Shown here piece by piece: positions 42,001-51,195 of a stretch of DNA of 64,000 nt; positions within the stretch are counted from its first letter, which is position 1, and each line of letters begins with the position of its first letter. The notes under the pieces were generated by a model. That model was not told the origin of the DNA, ran no database searches, and saw only the letters and a list, made by a program, of their open reading frames with translations. Source of the DNA: Pyrinomonadaceae bacterium (GTDB lineage Bacteria > Acidobacteriota > Blastocatellia > Pyrinomonadales > Pyrinomonadaceae); assembly GCA_014534425.1 (NCBI GenBank), contig JACVRN010000015.1, forward strand, positions 1-64,000. The letters are read 5' to 3'. The position numbers and the translations under genes are program-made.

Positions 42001-42419
42001 GCGGCAAAGACGAAGGCGCGCAACCTTCTGCCAAGAATGAAGGGCGCGGTCTATACAAAAACGTGGAGCATCAGAACAAGCAGACAGTCAGGGAAGCGCA
42101 GGACGAGATTGATAATCACCAGACAAACGTGGAGCAGCAGATACAGGACTTCAAGAAGCGCATGGAAGAGTACCAGACCGAGATGGTCAAATATAGAAAT
42201 AAGCTGCGCGCGGACGAGCCTGTGAAGCCTGTTGACCCCGCCACGGAAAAGCCCAAGAAGCTTTCAGAGCCAGCGCCCATCCCGGACGACATGAGCGACT
42301 ACGTGGACTTTCTGCACCCCTGGGGAAGCGTGCGACTCGACGCCGCTCTCCTTCTGGTTATGTTTATAGGCTTCGTCGGCGGCACTGCGGCAGTGCTGCG
42401 CTCGCAGGACATCTGCTGA
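39033..42419 (+). CDS. Triple-FHA ABC transporter (ATPase plus ABC-2 permease)
   Basis: Three FHA cores (VSRRHAEIRLEKGRYLLVDNNSTQGTYVDG; VSRQHAEIKRNNGQFVLIDKGSFNGTYHNS; ISNRHARISRESLGVFIEDLGSTNGVYVNG), Pro/Gln-rich linker, GPSGAGKST, LSGGQRKRVSIAVEL, C-terminal TMs. Confidence 0.93.
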   Translation: MKIFLAEERDGKAHGEHGFERSVIKVGRDKKDCQIIFDDAKWPMVSRRHAEIRLEKGRYLLVDNNSTQGTYVDGKIIKQPVELKAGARIQFGPNGPKLCVVRIEQPVVSTAPSPPQPQQPQPQPPAAKAQPQPKPQPQQPAVAQQPPKVAPQPPAPQQPPQQQRPQQPQPQAPQPQAQVPQPVQPQPAPKAPAQKTPAPKTPAQVSQLPSIEWINDVTGQLQRFQISTDLTRIGRDLNMDVRFEGSAAVVSRQHAEIKRNNGQFVLIDKGSFNGTYHNSKRITAETPLRDGDRIQLGIGGPICLFRDPAHPATHPAPTPAPAQQAAAPPAGQQQPTILAPTSSPAIQQPASGGVHLDLIDEESFDRKPQIQVGRAPGNDIQLEGLQISNRHARISRESLGVFIEDLGSTNGVYVNGTRITTKVQLNPDAVVQIGPFLFQIDSQRVAVYDTRAKTRIDVKGVTKVVRNRSGAGTIKLLDDIDLVIQPNEFVGLLGPSGAGKSTLMDALNGMRPATSGNVLVNNLDLYQHFDSHKQSIGYVPQDDIIHRELTVYRTLYYVAYLRLSRDVTEPEIDMLVGQVMDVTGLSERRDVPVGQLSGGQRKRVSIAVELITKPSVIFLDEPTSGLDPATEEKIMKLFRQIAESGRTVILTTHAMENVRLFDKIVVLMRGKLVWYGAPHEALQHVKASSFKDLYDKLEAQIADEINRLPPLPANAAPQQLQARKQEKEQIAEKVAEGWKARFKQTEQYKRLIQQPLAQVTTQSASAVVTAPRRHTVTDRIWQWKTLAQRYYEVLSRDKLNLLILFGQAPIIAILTALVVGAKSPRDFPYFMLALVAIWFGTSIAAREIIRERAIYNRERMVNLGILPYIGSKLLVLSVIVGVQCVLLFLMLKLFGLVGWMKMPGEFYGLPQLALMILTGMVGIAIGLFISALVKTSEMATSLVPLILIPQILFSGLVGVPKGVSKYVGVLMPATWSFDGMKRLSALDVLRGKDEGAQPSAKNEGRGLYKNVEHQNKQTVREAQDEIDNHQTNVEQQIQDFKKRMEEYQTEMVKYRNKLRADEPVKPVDPATEKPKKLSEPAPIPDDMSDYVDFLHPWGSVRLDAALLLVMFIGFVGGTAAVLRSQDIC

Positions 42420-42437
42420 TTTCACCGCACGCGAGAT

Positions 42438-43046
42438 TTAGCGCACCAGAAGCGATTCGCGCGCGGCCTCGCTTGACTGGCTGGTGCTCATGCTGTTTTC
42501 GATTAGCTGGTCTATGTGCCTGCGGAACTCTTTCTGGAAAGAGGGACGCAGTTCGGGCCAGTGCATGACGAGGCGTTGTTTCTCCACGAAGTTCTTCAGG
42601 TCGTAAGCCCACGACGCGTAGATGTGCTTGTCGAGCAGATTGTTCTGCCTCTGATAGAAAACGTTCTCGTGAAAGATGAGCCACCAGTAGAGCATCATCT
42701 GATAGCGGTATTTGTCCACCCTGTCCAGGCGGTCATATTCAAACGCTCCACGCATCCACAACTCCGCAGACTCTCTGTCCTGAATAAGCTGCATGCTGAA
42801 GGGCGAAGACAGCCCTACGAGTTCCTGCGTGTTGGCGACACGCGTGAGCCTCGTCTGCTGTTTTAACTGCCACCAGATGAAGAAGACCGAAATGCCTACG
42901 ATGAGTGACAGGAGGATGGATGAAACACTAGCGGCACGCTCTAAATCGGAATATTTGATGACGTATAAGACACCCGCCACAATGGCTGCGATAACAAGAC
43001 CTATGAGCGCGCCCAACCCTCTTGAAAGAACTTTATTGTCAAACAT
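42438..43046 (-). CDS. Membrane protein of unknown function, two N-terminal TMs
   Basis: ALIGLVIAAIVAGVLYVIKY and ILLSLIVGISVFFIWWQLK followed by a soluble domain. Confidence 0.65.
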   Translation of the reverse strand: MFDNKVLSRGLGALIGLVIAAIVAGVLYVIKYSDLERAASVSSILLSLIVGISVFFIWWQLKQQTRLTRVANTQELVGLSSPFSMQLIQDRESAELWMRGAFEYDRLDRVDKYRYQMMLYWWLIFHENVFYQRQNNLLDKHIYASWAYDLKNFVEKQRLVMHWPELRPSFQKEFRRHIDQLIENSMSTSQSSEAARESLLVR

Positions 43047-43159
43047 GATTACCTTGATTAGACCTTACCATAGCAATACTGACACTCAACTTTACCATAC
43101 GGGCCATCGTGAGTGAACTTCACAGACGTTGGAAATTAACAGGTCTGCTTTGGATAGCT

Positions 43160-44164
43160 TTACCTTTTGCGGGATTTCGAGGACGGTTCGGCCTCTTCGG
43201 GGGCAGGCGGGCGATGGGGTTTCTTTTTCAGTTCCGCCAGCAGTTCGTCGTAGAGTTGCAGGAAACTTTCCTCGCGCACGAGCGAAGGCGGTCGCTCTTT
43301 GCCCAGGCGGCTGTTGAGGTCATCCGAGACGAAATAATTGTCTTCTTCTACGGGGCGCGGCGGAAAGACCAGCACGCGGTCGCCTAGCATCAGCGCTTCT
43401 GTGATGTCGTGAGTGACGAAGATGATGTTGTTCTTCTCTTCCTCCCAGAGTTGCAGAAGCATCTGCTGCATGTCTGCGCGCGTCTGCGCGTCCAGCGCGC
43501 CGAAGGGTTCGTCCATCAGCACTATGGGCAGCTTCATGGCGAGCGTGCGCGCGATGGCAACCCTCTGCTGCATTCCGCCGGAGAGTTGTTTCGGGTAAGC
43601 ATGCGCGCGGTCTTCGAGTCCTACTTTGCTGAGGTACTCTATAGCCACTTCGCGCCGTTGCTTGCGCGGCATGCCAGTGATGCATAGGCCGAACTCCACG
43701 TTCTCGACCGCCGTTCGCCAGGGAAAGCAGGTGTAGGCTTGCGGCACCGTCGCGGCCTCCGGCGTAGGCCCCGTGATAGTGTTGCCGAAGACCTCAACGA
43801 CACCGGAGTCCGGCAGTTGCAGGCCCGAAATCATGCTCAGCACAGTGCTCTTGCCGCAGCCCGACGGGCCTAAGAGCACTAGGAACTCGCCCTTCTTCTT
43901 TACTTCCAGTTTAAAATTCTTGAGAACGTCTACGCGCATTTTTGTGCGCGCGTCCGTGAACCACTTGCAGACCTTCGTGAGCTTAACGATAGGAGGCTCT
44001 GCGGGTTCTTCGGGCACGACCTCTTCCGCCGCCTGCTCCGCCAACTGTCGCTGCTGCTCTGCGGCGAGGCTCGGCGTCAAGGGAATAGTGGCCGGGCTTT
44101 CGTATAGGATTTCGTTAACTTCGGGGTCGTTCGTTTCTGACATGACGTTTACCAGTTGAACCAT
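43160..44164 (-). CDS. ABC transporter ATP-binding protein (NitT/TauT-like)
   Basis: LLGPSGCGKSTVLSMISGL, LSGGMQQRVAIARTLA, IVLMDEPFGALDAQTRADMQ. Confidence 0.93.
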   Translation of the reverse strand: MVQLVNVMSETNDPEVNEILYESPATIPLTPSLAAEQQRQLAEQAAEEVVPEEPAEPPIVKLTKVCKWFTDARTKMRVDVLKNFKLEVKKKGEFLVLLGPSGCGKSTVLSMISGLQLPDSGVVEVFGNTITGPTPEAATVPQAYTCFPWRTAVENVEFGLCITGMPRKQRREVAIEYLSKVGLEDRAHAYPKQLSGGMQQRVAIARTLAMKLPIVLMDEPFGALDAQTRADMQQMLLQLWEEEKNNIIFVTHDITEALMLGDRVLVFPPRPVEEDNYFVSDDLNSRLGKERPPSLVREESFLQLYDELLAELKKKPHRPPAPEEAEPSSKSRKR

Positions 44165-44997
44165 CTGCGGCGTATGATGTGTAGGATAAAGTCTGTTAAT
44201 GAACTGATGATGGCTATGACAATCAGCATTCCGTAGACCTGTCCGGGCTGGCTCAGTCTAAGGCCGTTGTTGAGGACGCCGCCCAAGCCAAGGTTAGCCG
44301 CGTTGCTGTTCAGAAATTCTGCCAGCACTATGTACGTCCACATGATGCCGTTGCAGACGGCTATGGCGTCCCAGATTTGCGGCAGCGCTCCGGGCAGCAG
44401 CACGCGCCAGATAATCTGCCAACGGCTCGCGCCCACGTCGAGCGCAACACGCGTGTAGTCTTCGCTCACTCCAGCGATGGCGTTCTTTACCAGAATAATC
44501 ATGTAGAAGATTGCGCCCAGGAAAATATAGAGTATCTTGCCGCTCTCGCCCAAACCGACCCAGAGTGTGACGAGCGCCGTCAGACCCGTGACGGGCACGG
44601 CCTTTACGCCATTGATTATCTTTCGCAGGAAAGCGTCCACGGGCGCAAACGCTCCCATCAGTACGCCTATGGGGACGCCTATGATGATGACGAAGAAGAG
44701 CGCCCGAATCACGCGCCAGAAGCTACGCATGATGGGCGGAATCAACTCGCCCCGCTCATATAGGTAGGCGAGGCTGCTTAGGATGTTGGTCGGCGTGGGC
44801 AGAGCGAACGGGCTAATCAATCCGCCGTAGCTCAGCACGCACCAGAGGAGCAGAAAGACCGCCACGCCTATCACGCCTATGGTAGCGTCCAGGCGCGGCG
44901 GCAATGTTTCCCGAATAGAGAAGCGCGCGGAGGAAAACCATTTCCGCGCGCCCCCTGCCGTTGGATAAACTACCTTGTCTTGAGTTGATAGGCTCAT
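44149..44997 (-). CDS. ABC transporter permease (NitT/TauT-like)
   Basis: BPD-type EAA-like region DVGASRWQIIWRVLLPGALPQIWDAI; multiple TMs. Confidence 0.92.
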   Translation of the reverse strand: MSLSTQDKVVYPTAGGARKWFSSARFSIRETLPPRLDATIGVIGVAVFLLLWCVLSYGGLISPFALPTPTNILSSLAYLYERGELIPPIMRSFWRVIRALFFVIIIGVPIGVLMGAFAPVDAFLRKIINGVKAVPVTGLTALVTLWVGLGESGKILYIFLGAIFYMIILVKNAIAGVSEDYTRVALDVGASRWQIIWRVLLPGALPQIWDAIAVCNGIMWTYIVLAEFLNSNAANLGLGGVLNNGLRLSQPGQVYGMLIVIAIISSLTDFILHIIRRRWFNW

Positions 44998-45010
44998 AGC
45001 AGCGATTTAC

Positions 45011-46525
45011 CTAGCTGACCGGAATCACCTTTACGTCGGTGCGTCGGTTCTTCTGCTTGCCCTCCTCGGTCGCGTTGTCGGCGACGGGATTTCTTGAGCC
45101 GTTGCCGACGGCTATGAAGCGATTCTTGTTGAACTTGTAGCGCTCCACGAGGTAGTCAATCACGGCCTGCGCCCGCGCCTTGCTGAGGGTTTCGTTGCCC
45201 GTGGCCGAGCCTGCGCTGTCCGTGTTGCCCTCGACGCGTATGTAAGCGTTGCTGTTCGTCTCGGCCAGCAGCGCCACGTCGTTGTCAATCACCTTCTTGG
45301 CATCATCCGTCAGCACGCTGCTTCCAGAAGGGAAGAGAATCTGAACAGGCTTTGTGACCATTCCCTCCTTCGTGGTGGTCGAAGCGGTCACGGTCGGGAG
45401 AGTGCCTTCCTTCTCTCTTTGCACCGGAGACTTGGCGTAAAGCTCTTTCAGGAAGCTCACGTCCTTGGCCGAATCTACGGGTGTGACGGAAGTGATGTAG
45501 CCCCGTTTGACCCACACGGTTCCGGCTTCGTTGAAGAGTTTGTCAAAGAGCACCTCGCCGCCGTCCAGACCGAACATCTTTGTGTTGTCGGTCATGTCGG
45601 CCCACTTCACAGTGCCGAGCGTGTCCATGACCTTCTTCTTGTCCTTCATGTCGCCGTAGAGCGACTCGTTCTCCATCAGAAGTTGCGCGGCCTTGTCGCG
45701 GTTGCGATTGGCTTCAGCCGTGCCGTCCATCCAACCGCCTATGAAGGCGGAGATGACATCCGGGTGGTCTTTGATGAAGTCCTCGCGTGCGACCATAATA
45801 TCTGCAATCAGATTATTCGCCGTCTCCGTCGTCACTAACTTGTGCGCCCCCGGCCTCTCCATCGCCAAAGTCACATCCGGCTCCCACACTACCGTCGCCG
45901 CCACCTGCTTCGAGATAAACGCCTGCCGAGCATCCAGCGTCGTGTCTTTGCCGACAAGGTTGTCTTCTATCTGCTTCTGCTCGGCATCACTGAGGCTGGA
46001 GTTCTTGAGGTTGTATTCCAGAAGCCAGTGTGAGGGAGTGAATTTGACGAGGGAAATCTGTTTACCCTTGAGGTCTTCAATCTTTTTGATGCTTTCGTCA
46101 GCGACTATGGCATCGCCGCCGCGTGACCAGTCCACCTGCATGATCGCTCTGGCCTTGACGCCGTTGCTGCTCAAGCCGGGTAGTTCGTTGGCCCAGTAAT
46201 CGACCGTAGACCAGACGATGTCCACGCCGTCCTCGCCGCCCTTGGCGAAGGCTTGCGCGCGTTGCGCGGGGTCTTCCAGCAGCAGAAACTCCACGGTCTG
46301 TTTATGCTTGTTCCAGTAGATGCAATCCTTATTCGGCTTGAATCCATTGTTAGCCATGATGCCGCCCATGTAGCCGGGCCATGAGACTATCCCGACCCTC
46401 AGGGGACGACCGAGCAGGCTGCCATCTTTACTACCCCCAAAGCAGCTACTCATTCCCATAGTACTTGCCAGAATAGCGGTCGCCACAACCAACAGCATTA
46501 TTCTGCGTAAAGTTTTCGGGTACAT
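45011..46525 (-). CDS. ABC substrate-binding protein fused to C-terminal OmpA-like domain
   Basis: N-term lipoprotein-like signal; RVGIVSWPGYMGGIMANNGF...; C-term ILFPSGSSVLTDDAKKVIDN...IRVEGNTDSAGSATGNETLSKARAQAVIDYLV...NRRTDVKVIPVS. Confidence 0.9.
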   Translation of the reverse strand: MYPKTLRRIMLLVVATAILASTMGMSSCFGGSKDGSLLGRPLRVGIVSWPGYMGGIMANNGFKPNKDCIYWNKHKQTVEFLLLEDPAQRAQAFAKGGEDGVDIVWSTVDYWANELPGLSSNGVKARAIMQVDWSRGGDAIVADESIKKIEDLKGKQISLVKFTPSHWLLEYNLKNSSLSDAEQKQIEDNLVGKDTTLDARQAFISKQVAATVVWEPDVTLAMERPGAHKLVTTETANNLIADIMVAREDFIKDHPDVISAFIGGWMDGTAEANRNRDKAAQLLMENESLYGDMKDKKKVMDTLGTVKWADMTDNTKMFGLDGGEVLFDKLFNEAGTVWVKRGYITSVTPVDSAKDVSFLKELYAKSPVQREKEGTLPTVTASTTTKEGMVTKPVQILFPSGSSVLTDDAKKVIDNDVALLAETNSNAYIRVEGNTDSAGSATGNETLSKARAQAVIDYLVERYKFNKNRFIAVGNGSRNPVADNATEEGKQKNRRTDVKVIPVS

Positions 46526-46564
46526 TTATCGTTCCTCCTCTGAGTTTGTCTGCCGAAAGTTCTG

Positions 46565-47416
46565 TTATTCCAGCAGGCCCTCCATGAAGTCCGTCTGCAT
46601 ACGAGCGAATTCACGGAAGCCCTCTATGAGCCACTCTTTGGCCCACCCACGCCCGCCTGGCCCGGCATAATAGCGTAGTGCGAGATTGGCACCGACCATG
46701 GCTGCGCTGAAGTGATCCGCCTCGACGCTGGTGTGAATCTGAATCCAGCGATAGGCTACGTTCTCCGTGCCGTTGATGAAGACCCTGCTCTCTCTCAAAT
46801 GTTTCACCAGTTCCGGGTGACGAGCGCGCAGAGTGCTGTCCAGGATGTTGAACTCCGCGTCGGCCAGAACCTCCGAGCCTATGTGAAAGCCTATGGCGTT
46901 CAGGAGCTTTCGCTCGTTCATGACGTGGCCGACGCCGTAGCCCGCGCGCACACGCTCGGTCGCCGCCAGAGTCGAATTGTTAGGATGAGAGACGCGATTG
47001 AGAGCCGCCGTGTCGTAGCCGTAGAAGGCTGCGGTCGCTTTCAGAGTCGCCTGCGCCAGCGTGCGATGAGTGCTCTGTTTGAGCATCAATGGATTGCCGA
47101 ACTCGTCAATCGCGGCGTAGAAAATCTCCGCGGCCACTTCCATGCTGCGGTCTGCGACCGCGTCCAACTCTTCTGCGGGGTCGCGGAAGATGTCCTGCCG
47201 GACTCCTATCTCGCCCGCGAGGCTTGCGACTCCGCCGCCGAAAAACGAGTTGAAATAGATGTAGCGGCTCAGCACGCGCAGCACCTCTTCGGCTTTAGAC
47301 ATACGCGCGAGGTGGCGCTCAAAGGTTAGATTGCCTGTGTGTGAGGTGAGAATTGGTTCGAGGTCGGCCCTCTCCAGTAACTCACGCGCTTCCATGATAG
47401 TTGCTTCAGATAGCAT
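46565..47416 (-). CDS. Heme-oxygenase-like / iron-containing redox enzyme-like protein, tentative
   Basis: Helical protein with FGNPLMLKQSTHRTLAQATLKA and WIQIHTSVEADHFSAA. Confidence 0.45.
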   Translation of the reverse strand: MLSEATIMEARELLERADLEPILTSHTGNLTFERHLARMSKAEEVLRVLSRYIYFNSFFGGGVASLAGEIGVRQDIFRDPAEELDAVADRSMEVAAEIFYAAIDEFGNPLMLKQSTHRTLAQATLKATAAFYGYDTAALNRVSHPNNSTLAATERVRAGYGVGHVMNERKLLNAIGFHIGSEVLADAEFNILDSTLRARHPELVKHLRESRVFINGTENVAYRWIQIHTSVEADHFSAAMVGANLALRYYAGPGGRGWAKEWLIEGFREFARMQTDFMEGLLE

Positions 47417-47509
47417 AAGCGTCCTCCAGTCTTGCGGCCTGTGGGTTAGGGGAATCGTGAAGCCCAGAGTGCCGCCGCTCTTTTTGTTAGCCTCGAATCA
47501 GCATCGAAG

Positions 47510-49699
47510 CTATTTATTGCTCCACATCTTGACCGTCTTATCTGCGCCGCCCGATGCGATTATTTTGCCGTCCGGCGAGACGGCGACCGAGTAAACTGCG
47601 CCTGTGTTCTGCGTCAACGCGCGCTTTGCAGCCCCGCCGTCGACGGCATCCCAGAGGTGAACAACGGTGTCGTTGCCGCCGCTTATCACAGTCCTTCCGT
47701 CGGGCGAGAAGGCCACGGCGTTGACTTCCGCTTTTGGCCCGCGAAGGGTCTTGTCCTGCGCGCCCGTCTCAGTTTTCCAGAGCACTACGGTAGCGTCGGC
47801 GGTTCCGCCCGCGAGCAGTTTGCCGTCGGGCGAAAAGGCCAGGGCCAGAACAGCGCCGCTTCGGCTTATATCCCGCTTGGCGCTCCCGCTCGCAACGTCC
47901 CAACGCTTGATGGTGCCCTTGTCCGTAGCAGCCGCCACGGTTCCGTCCGAAGAAGCTGCGACCGCTTTGACGGGGCCGTCCAGAGGGACGGAGCGTTGCG
48001 GCGCTCCTGCGGTGGATTGAGCGTCCCAGAATTTCGCCGTGCCGTCTTCTGCGCCGCTCAGGATTGTCCTGTTATCCGAAGCGAAGGCGACCGCGTTGAC
48101 GCGTCCCAGATGGCCGCGCAAGGTTTTGCGCTCTCCCGTCGCCACCTTCCAGAGAATCAGGTTATTGTCGGCAGTGCCCGCCACAAGCATGGTGCCGTCC
48201 GGCGAGAAGGCTATGGAAGTAATCTCGCCCGGCGAAGACTCGCTGGCTTTCGGCAACTCCATCTTGACGGCGTCGCCCGTGGCATCCCACAGCTTTATCT
48301 TCCCGCCCTTGGTGGCTCCGGCTATGGTGCCGTCCGGCGCGAAGGCCACGGCGGTTACTTCATCTGCTCCTGACAGGGATTTGAGATACGTGATGCCGCT
48401 ATAGTTGATGGCCTTCGCGCCTGAGCCGAAGAAGTACCAGCCGCCTACGCCTAGCAGCGCGAGCAGCAGCACCGCGCCAATCAGCATGAATATGAGCCGC
48501 GACGATTGACCGCTCCTGGTTGCGGTCGGCGTAGGCGAGTATGCAGGCGCGCTTCCGGTTCCGCTTCCGGTCGGGGGAGAGACGACCGGCTTCGCGGGAG
48601 GCTGAGCAGGCAGCCCGCCGCTCGGCAGCGTCTTGACAGGCGGCGGCTGAGGCTGAGTTACAAGACTGGGATTGTATATCTCTTCGTCCACGGCGGCGGG
48701 CGTTTGCTGAGCGGGCGGAGTCGAAGCCACCGCAGGAGAAGGCCCAGGCACAATCGGAGCCTGATTCTCAGGCGGTTGAGACGGCGGAGGCTGAACAGAG
48801 GTCTTTTTCTTCTCCGTCTGTTCGGGGACGACAGCCATGGGCGGCGCGGTTACGACTGGCTGCGCGTTGCTATCGTCATCGTCGTCTACAAACTTAATCC
48901 CTGGCTGCGAAATTGGCGGCGGCTCAACAGGAATGCTTCTGCCCGTGGACGGAATCTGGCCCGCCAGCAGAGCGTCCCAGTTGTCCGGCTGCCAAACGAC
49001 GCGCGCTGCCGCCGGTTTGGGCGCTTCCTTCGGAGGCTTCTTCGACCTGCCCGGCTTCTTTGCGCTCACAGGCGGCGCAGGAGCTATGTGCGCGTGAACG
49101 GAGATGCGTCTTACAAGCCGCGTGGTCGTCAGAAGGAAGCTGCCGTTGAGCAGCGTGTCCTGTGGCAGACGCTCAACGTGCAGGCGCACCTCGTTCGGGC
49201 CTTTCGTGAGCTTCGTAGGCTGCACCATGAGGCCGGAGACGCTGGATGAAAAGCGGCAATCCACGGGCACGTAGATTCTCAGTATAAGGTCGTGCTCGCT
49301 GCCAAAATCCAGGGAGCCTAGATGCAGCGAAGAAGGATAAAGCCAAGCGCCCTCTTCGTCGCACAGCCCTATGACGGAGCCGCGCACCTCCACGTTCTCA
49401 AGCTGAATCGTGCGGTTCGGCTCGACAGACAAAGCGCACTCGCCCTCTATGCGCGTGGAAGTGTCCCCGCCCGTGACTTCTATCTTCAGGTTACGCAGGA
49501 CTACGCCGTCGGAGAGAACGTTTATGACCGCGCCGTGACGCGCCCACACGGTTGCTCCCTGCCCGTCCAGGGTCATAGGGTGTTTGATTTCAATCGGCCC
49601 CGGGTACTCCTGCGGCGGCAGCTTCAGCGTCACGCCGTCGCGCAGTGAATCCAGCTTAGCCTGTAATGCTGCTCTTTCCTGGTCGTATTGTGAAGACAT
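47510..49699 (-). CDS. Membrane-anchored protein with N-terminal beta-helix-like region and C-terminal WD40 repeats
   Basis: LKLPPQEYPGPIEIKHPMTLDGQGATVWARHGAVINVLSDGVVLRNLKIEV; Pro-rich linker; TM RLIFMLIGAVLLLALLGVGGWYF; multiple FSPDG...LWD repeats. Confidence 0.85.
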   Translation of the reverse strand: MSSQYDQERAALQAKLDSLRDGVTLKLPPQEYPGPIEIKHPMTLDGQGATVWARHGAVINVLSDGVVLRNLKIEVTGGDTSTRIEGECALSVEPNRTIQLENVEVRGSVIGLCDEEGAWLYPSSLHLGSLDFGSEHDLILRIYVPVDCRFSSSVSGLMVQPTKLTKGPNEVRLHVERLPQDTLLNGSFLLTTTRLVRRISVHAHIAPAPPVSAKKPGRSKKPPKEAPKPAAARVVWQPDNWDALLAGQIPSTGRSIPVEPPPISQPGIKFVDDDDDSNAQPVVTAPPMAVVPEQTEKKKTSVQPPPSQPPENQAPIVPGPSPAVASTPPAQQTPAAVDEEIYNPSLVTQPQPPPVKTLPSGGLPAQPPAKPVVSPPTGSGTGSAPAYSPTPTATRSGQSSRLIFMLIGAVLLLALLGVGGWYFFGSGAKAINYSGITYLKSLSGADEVTAVAFAPDGTIAGATKGGKIKLWDATGDAVKMELPKASESSPGEITSIAFSPDGTMLVAGTADNNLILWKVATGERKTLRGHLGRVNAVAFASDNRTILSGAEDGTAKFWDAQSTAGAPQRSVPLDGPVKAVAASSDGTVAAATDKGTIKRWDVASGSAKRDISRSGAVLALAFSPDGKLLAGGTADATVVLWKTETGAQDKTLRGPKAEVNAVAFSPDGRTVISGGNDTVVHLWDAVDGGAAKRALTQNTGAVYSVAVSPDGKIIASGGADKTVKMWSNK

Positions 49700-49737
49700 A
49701 AAAGTTAAAGCGCGAATAGCAAATCTTAAGACTTGAA

Positions 49738-51195
49738 CTAAAGCTGAAGCATCTGCACTTCAGCTATTCTTCCGTGCGCGTCTTGGGACAATCTAAGCTG
49801 TGCGCCGTCCTTGAGCACCACGGCCTGTCCCGCAGGGACGCGGTTGCCGCCGGGCGAAGTCAAAGAGGTCAAATTCTTGTTCACCAGAATCCACTGGCCC
49901 TGATAAAACTGGCAGTAAGCCTGCGGCGTGCGGTCTGCCTCTTCGCCCGGAAACATGTTGTCATAGACGTGCCACTTGAAAAAGTATATGCCGTCGTAAA
50001 TGACAATCTTCCCGTCCTGAAACCACTGGCCCGGACGACTCTCCTTGCGTAGCTTCAGGATGGGGACGGTGCCCGTTATGCGCGTGTTGCAGAACGGGCA
50101 TTTGACGTTGTTCGTGTCATACAGCACGAACCACTTGTGCGAGCAGGAACGATTCGGGCACGGGTAAATCATATCCCAGGTCTTAATCAGAGCGCGTTCC
50201 CAGTCGGAAGCCGCAGGACGGTCGTTGGGCGAATGCAGCCCCTTCACGAAAGCCTGCATGAAGAGGCTCTCTAAATGCGGCCCCAGAACGGAGCAGGGAA
50301 TCGTCAGGTCTTTGGGACGATTCGACATATCCTGAGGGTTCTCGACAAAGAGCGCCTTGGAACCCATGCTCAGTTGCTCGTCCTCTTCCGCAGAAGAGGT
50401 GCTGTTGACCTTCGGCCCTCGAAGCGGGTGACGCGAGAGCAGGTATTCGTATATCAAAACCGGCAGCGCGTGCTGATCTGTCCTCACGCTCGGCAGTATG
50501 CGCTTCGGGTCTGTCAAAGGCAGGTGCATCGTCCCCAAGACTTCCGGCGCGATGTAACCGGGCGTGCCCGCAACGTCGGGCGGGAACAGGTTGGGAACGA
50601 CCAGCGAATCTATGTCTATGACCACGCTCTGCCCGGATGACGGGTCAACCAGTATGTTGCGGCATGAGAGGTCGGAGTGCGCCAGTCCAGCCATGTGCAG
50701 GCGGCGTACGGCACGCGCCATCAGAATGCAGAGCTTGAAATAGTTTATCCACGCGCCTCGCTCTTCGTCGGGCAGCATCCCGCGCAGCTTGGGGCTTGTG
50801 AACCATCGCCCTTCCTTCTCGCGCCCCGAAAAGGGGCCTTTGGCGAAGAAGTAGTTGGAAGGATAGGTCGGCGCGACGATGCCGACTTGCGGCTTGACGA
50901 CGATGGCTGTGGGCCAGCAGAAGAGCTTCTTGAAGTATTCGGCAGCAGCCGGTGTAACGCCCTGCGCGCCGCCCTGCGAATGCGGAATCGTGGGGTTGTA
51001 CTTGGTCAGAATGTATTCGAGCCGGGCCATGCGCTGCGGGTCAAGCCCTGCGGACTCGTTGTGGAAGAACTGCACGACGTAAGACCTGTCGGGGCTGAAG
51101 TAAGTTTTCTTCATGCCGCCTGCGGGCGGGTCGTCCGAGTAGACGTAATCAATAACGCGCCCGTCCTTGAGCGTGGCCTTCTCGACCTTCATCAC
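49738..51195 (-). CDS. TerY-P-type protein kinase-like protein with zinc-ribbon
   Basis: MAGLAHSDLSCRNILVDPSSGQSVVIDIDSLVVPNLFPPDVAGTPGYIAPEVL; CPNRSCSHKWFVLYDTNNVKCPFCNTRI. Confidence 0.82.
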   Translation of the reverse strand: MMKVEKATLKDGRVIDYVYSDDPPAGGMKKTYFSPDRSYVVQFFHNESAGLDPQRMARLEYILTKYNPTIPHSQGGAQGVTPAAAEYFKKLFCWPTAIVVKPQVGIVAPTYPSNYFFAKGPFSGREKEGRWFTSPKLRGMLPDEERGAWINYFKLCILMARAVRRLHMAGLAHSDLSCRNILVDPSSGQSVVIDIDSLVVPNLFPPDVAGTPGYIAPEVLGTMHLPLTDPKRILPSVRTDQHALPVLIYEYLLSRHPLRGPKVNSTSSAEEDEQLSMGSKALFVENPQDMSNRPKDLTIPCSVLGPHLESLFMQAFVKGLHSPNDRPAASDWERALIKTWDMIYPCPNRSCSHKWFVLYDTNNVKCPFCNTRITGTVPILKLRKESRPGQWFQDGKIVIYDGIYFFKWHVYDNMFPGEEADRTPQAYCQFYQGQWILVNKNLTSLTSPGGNRVPAGQAVVLKDGAQLRLSQDAHGRIAEVQMLQL

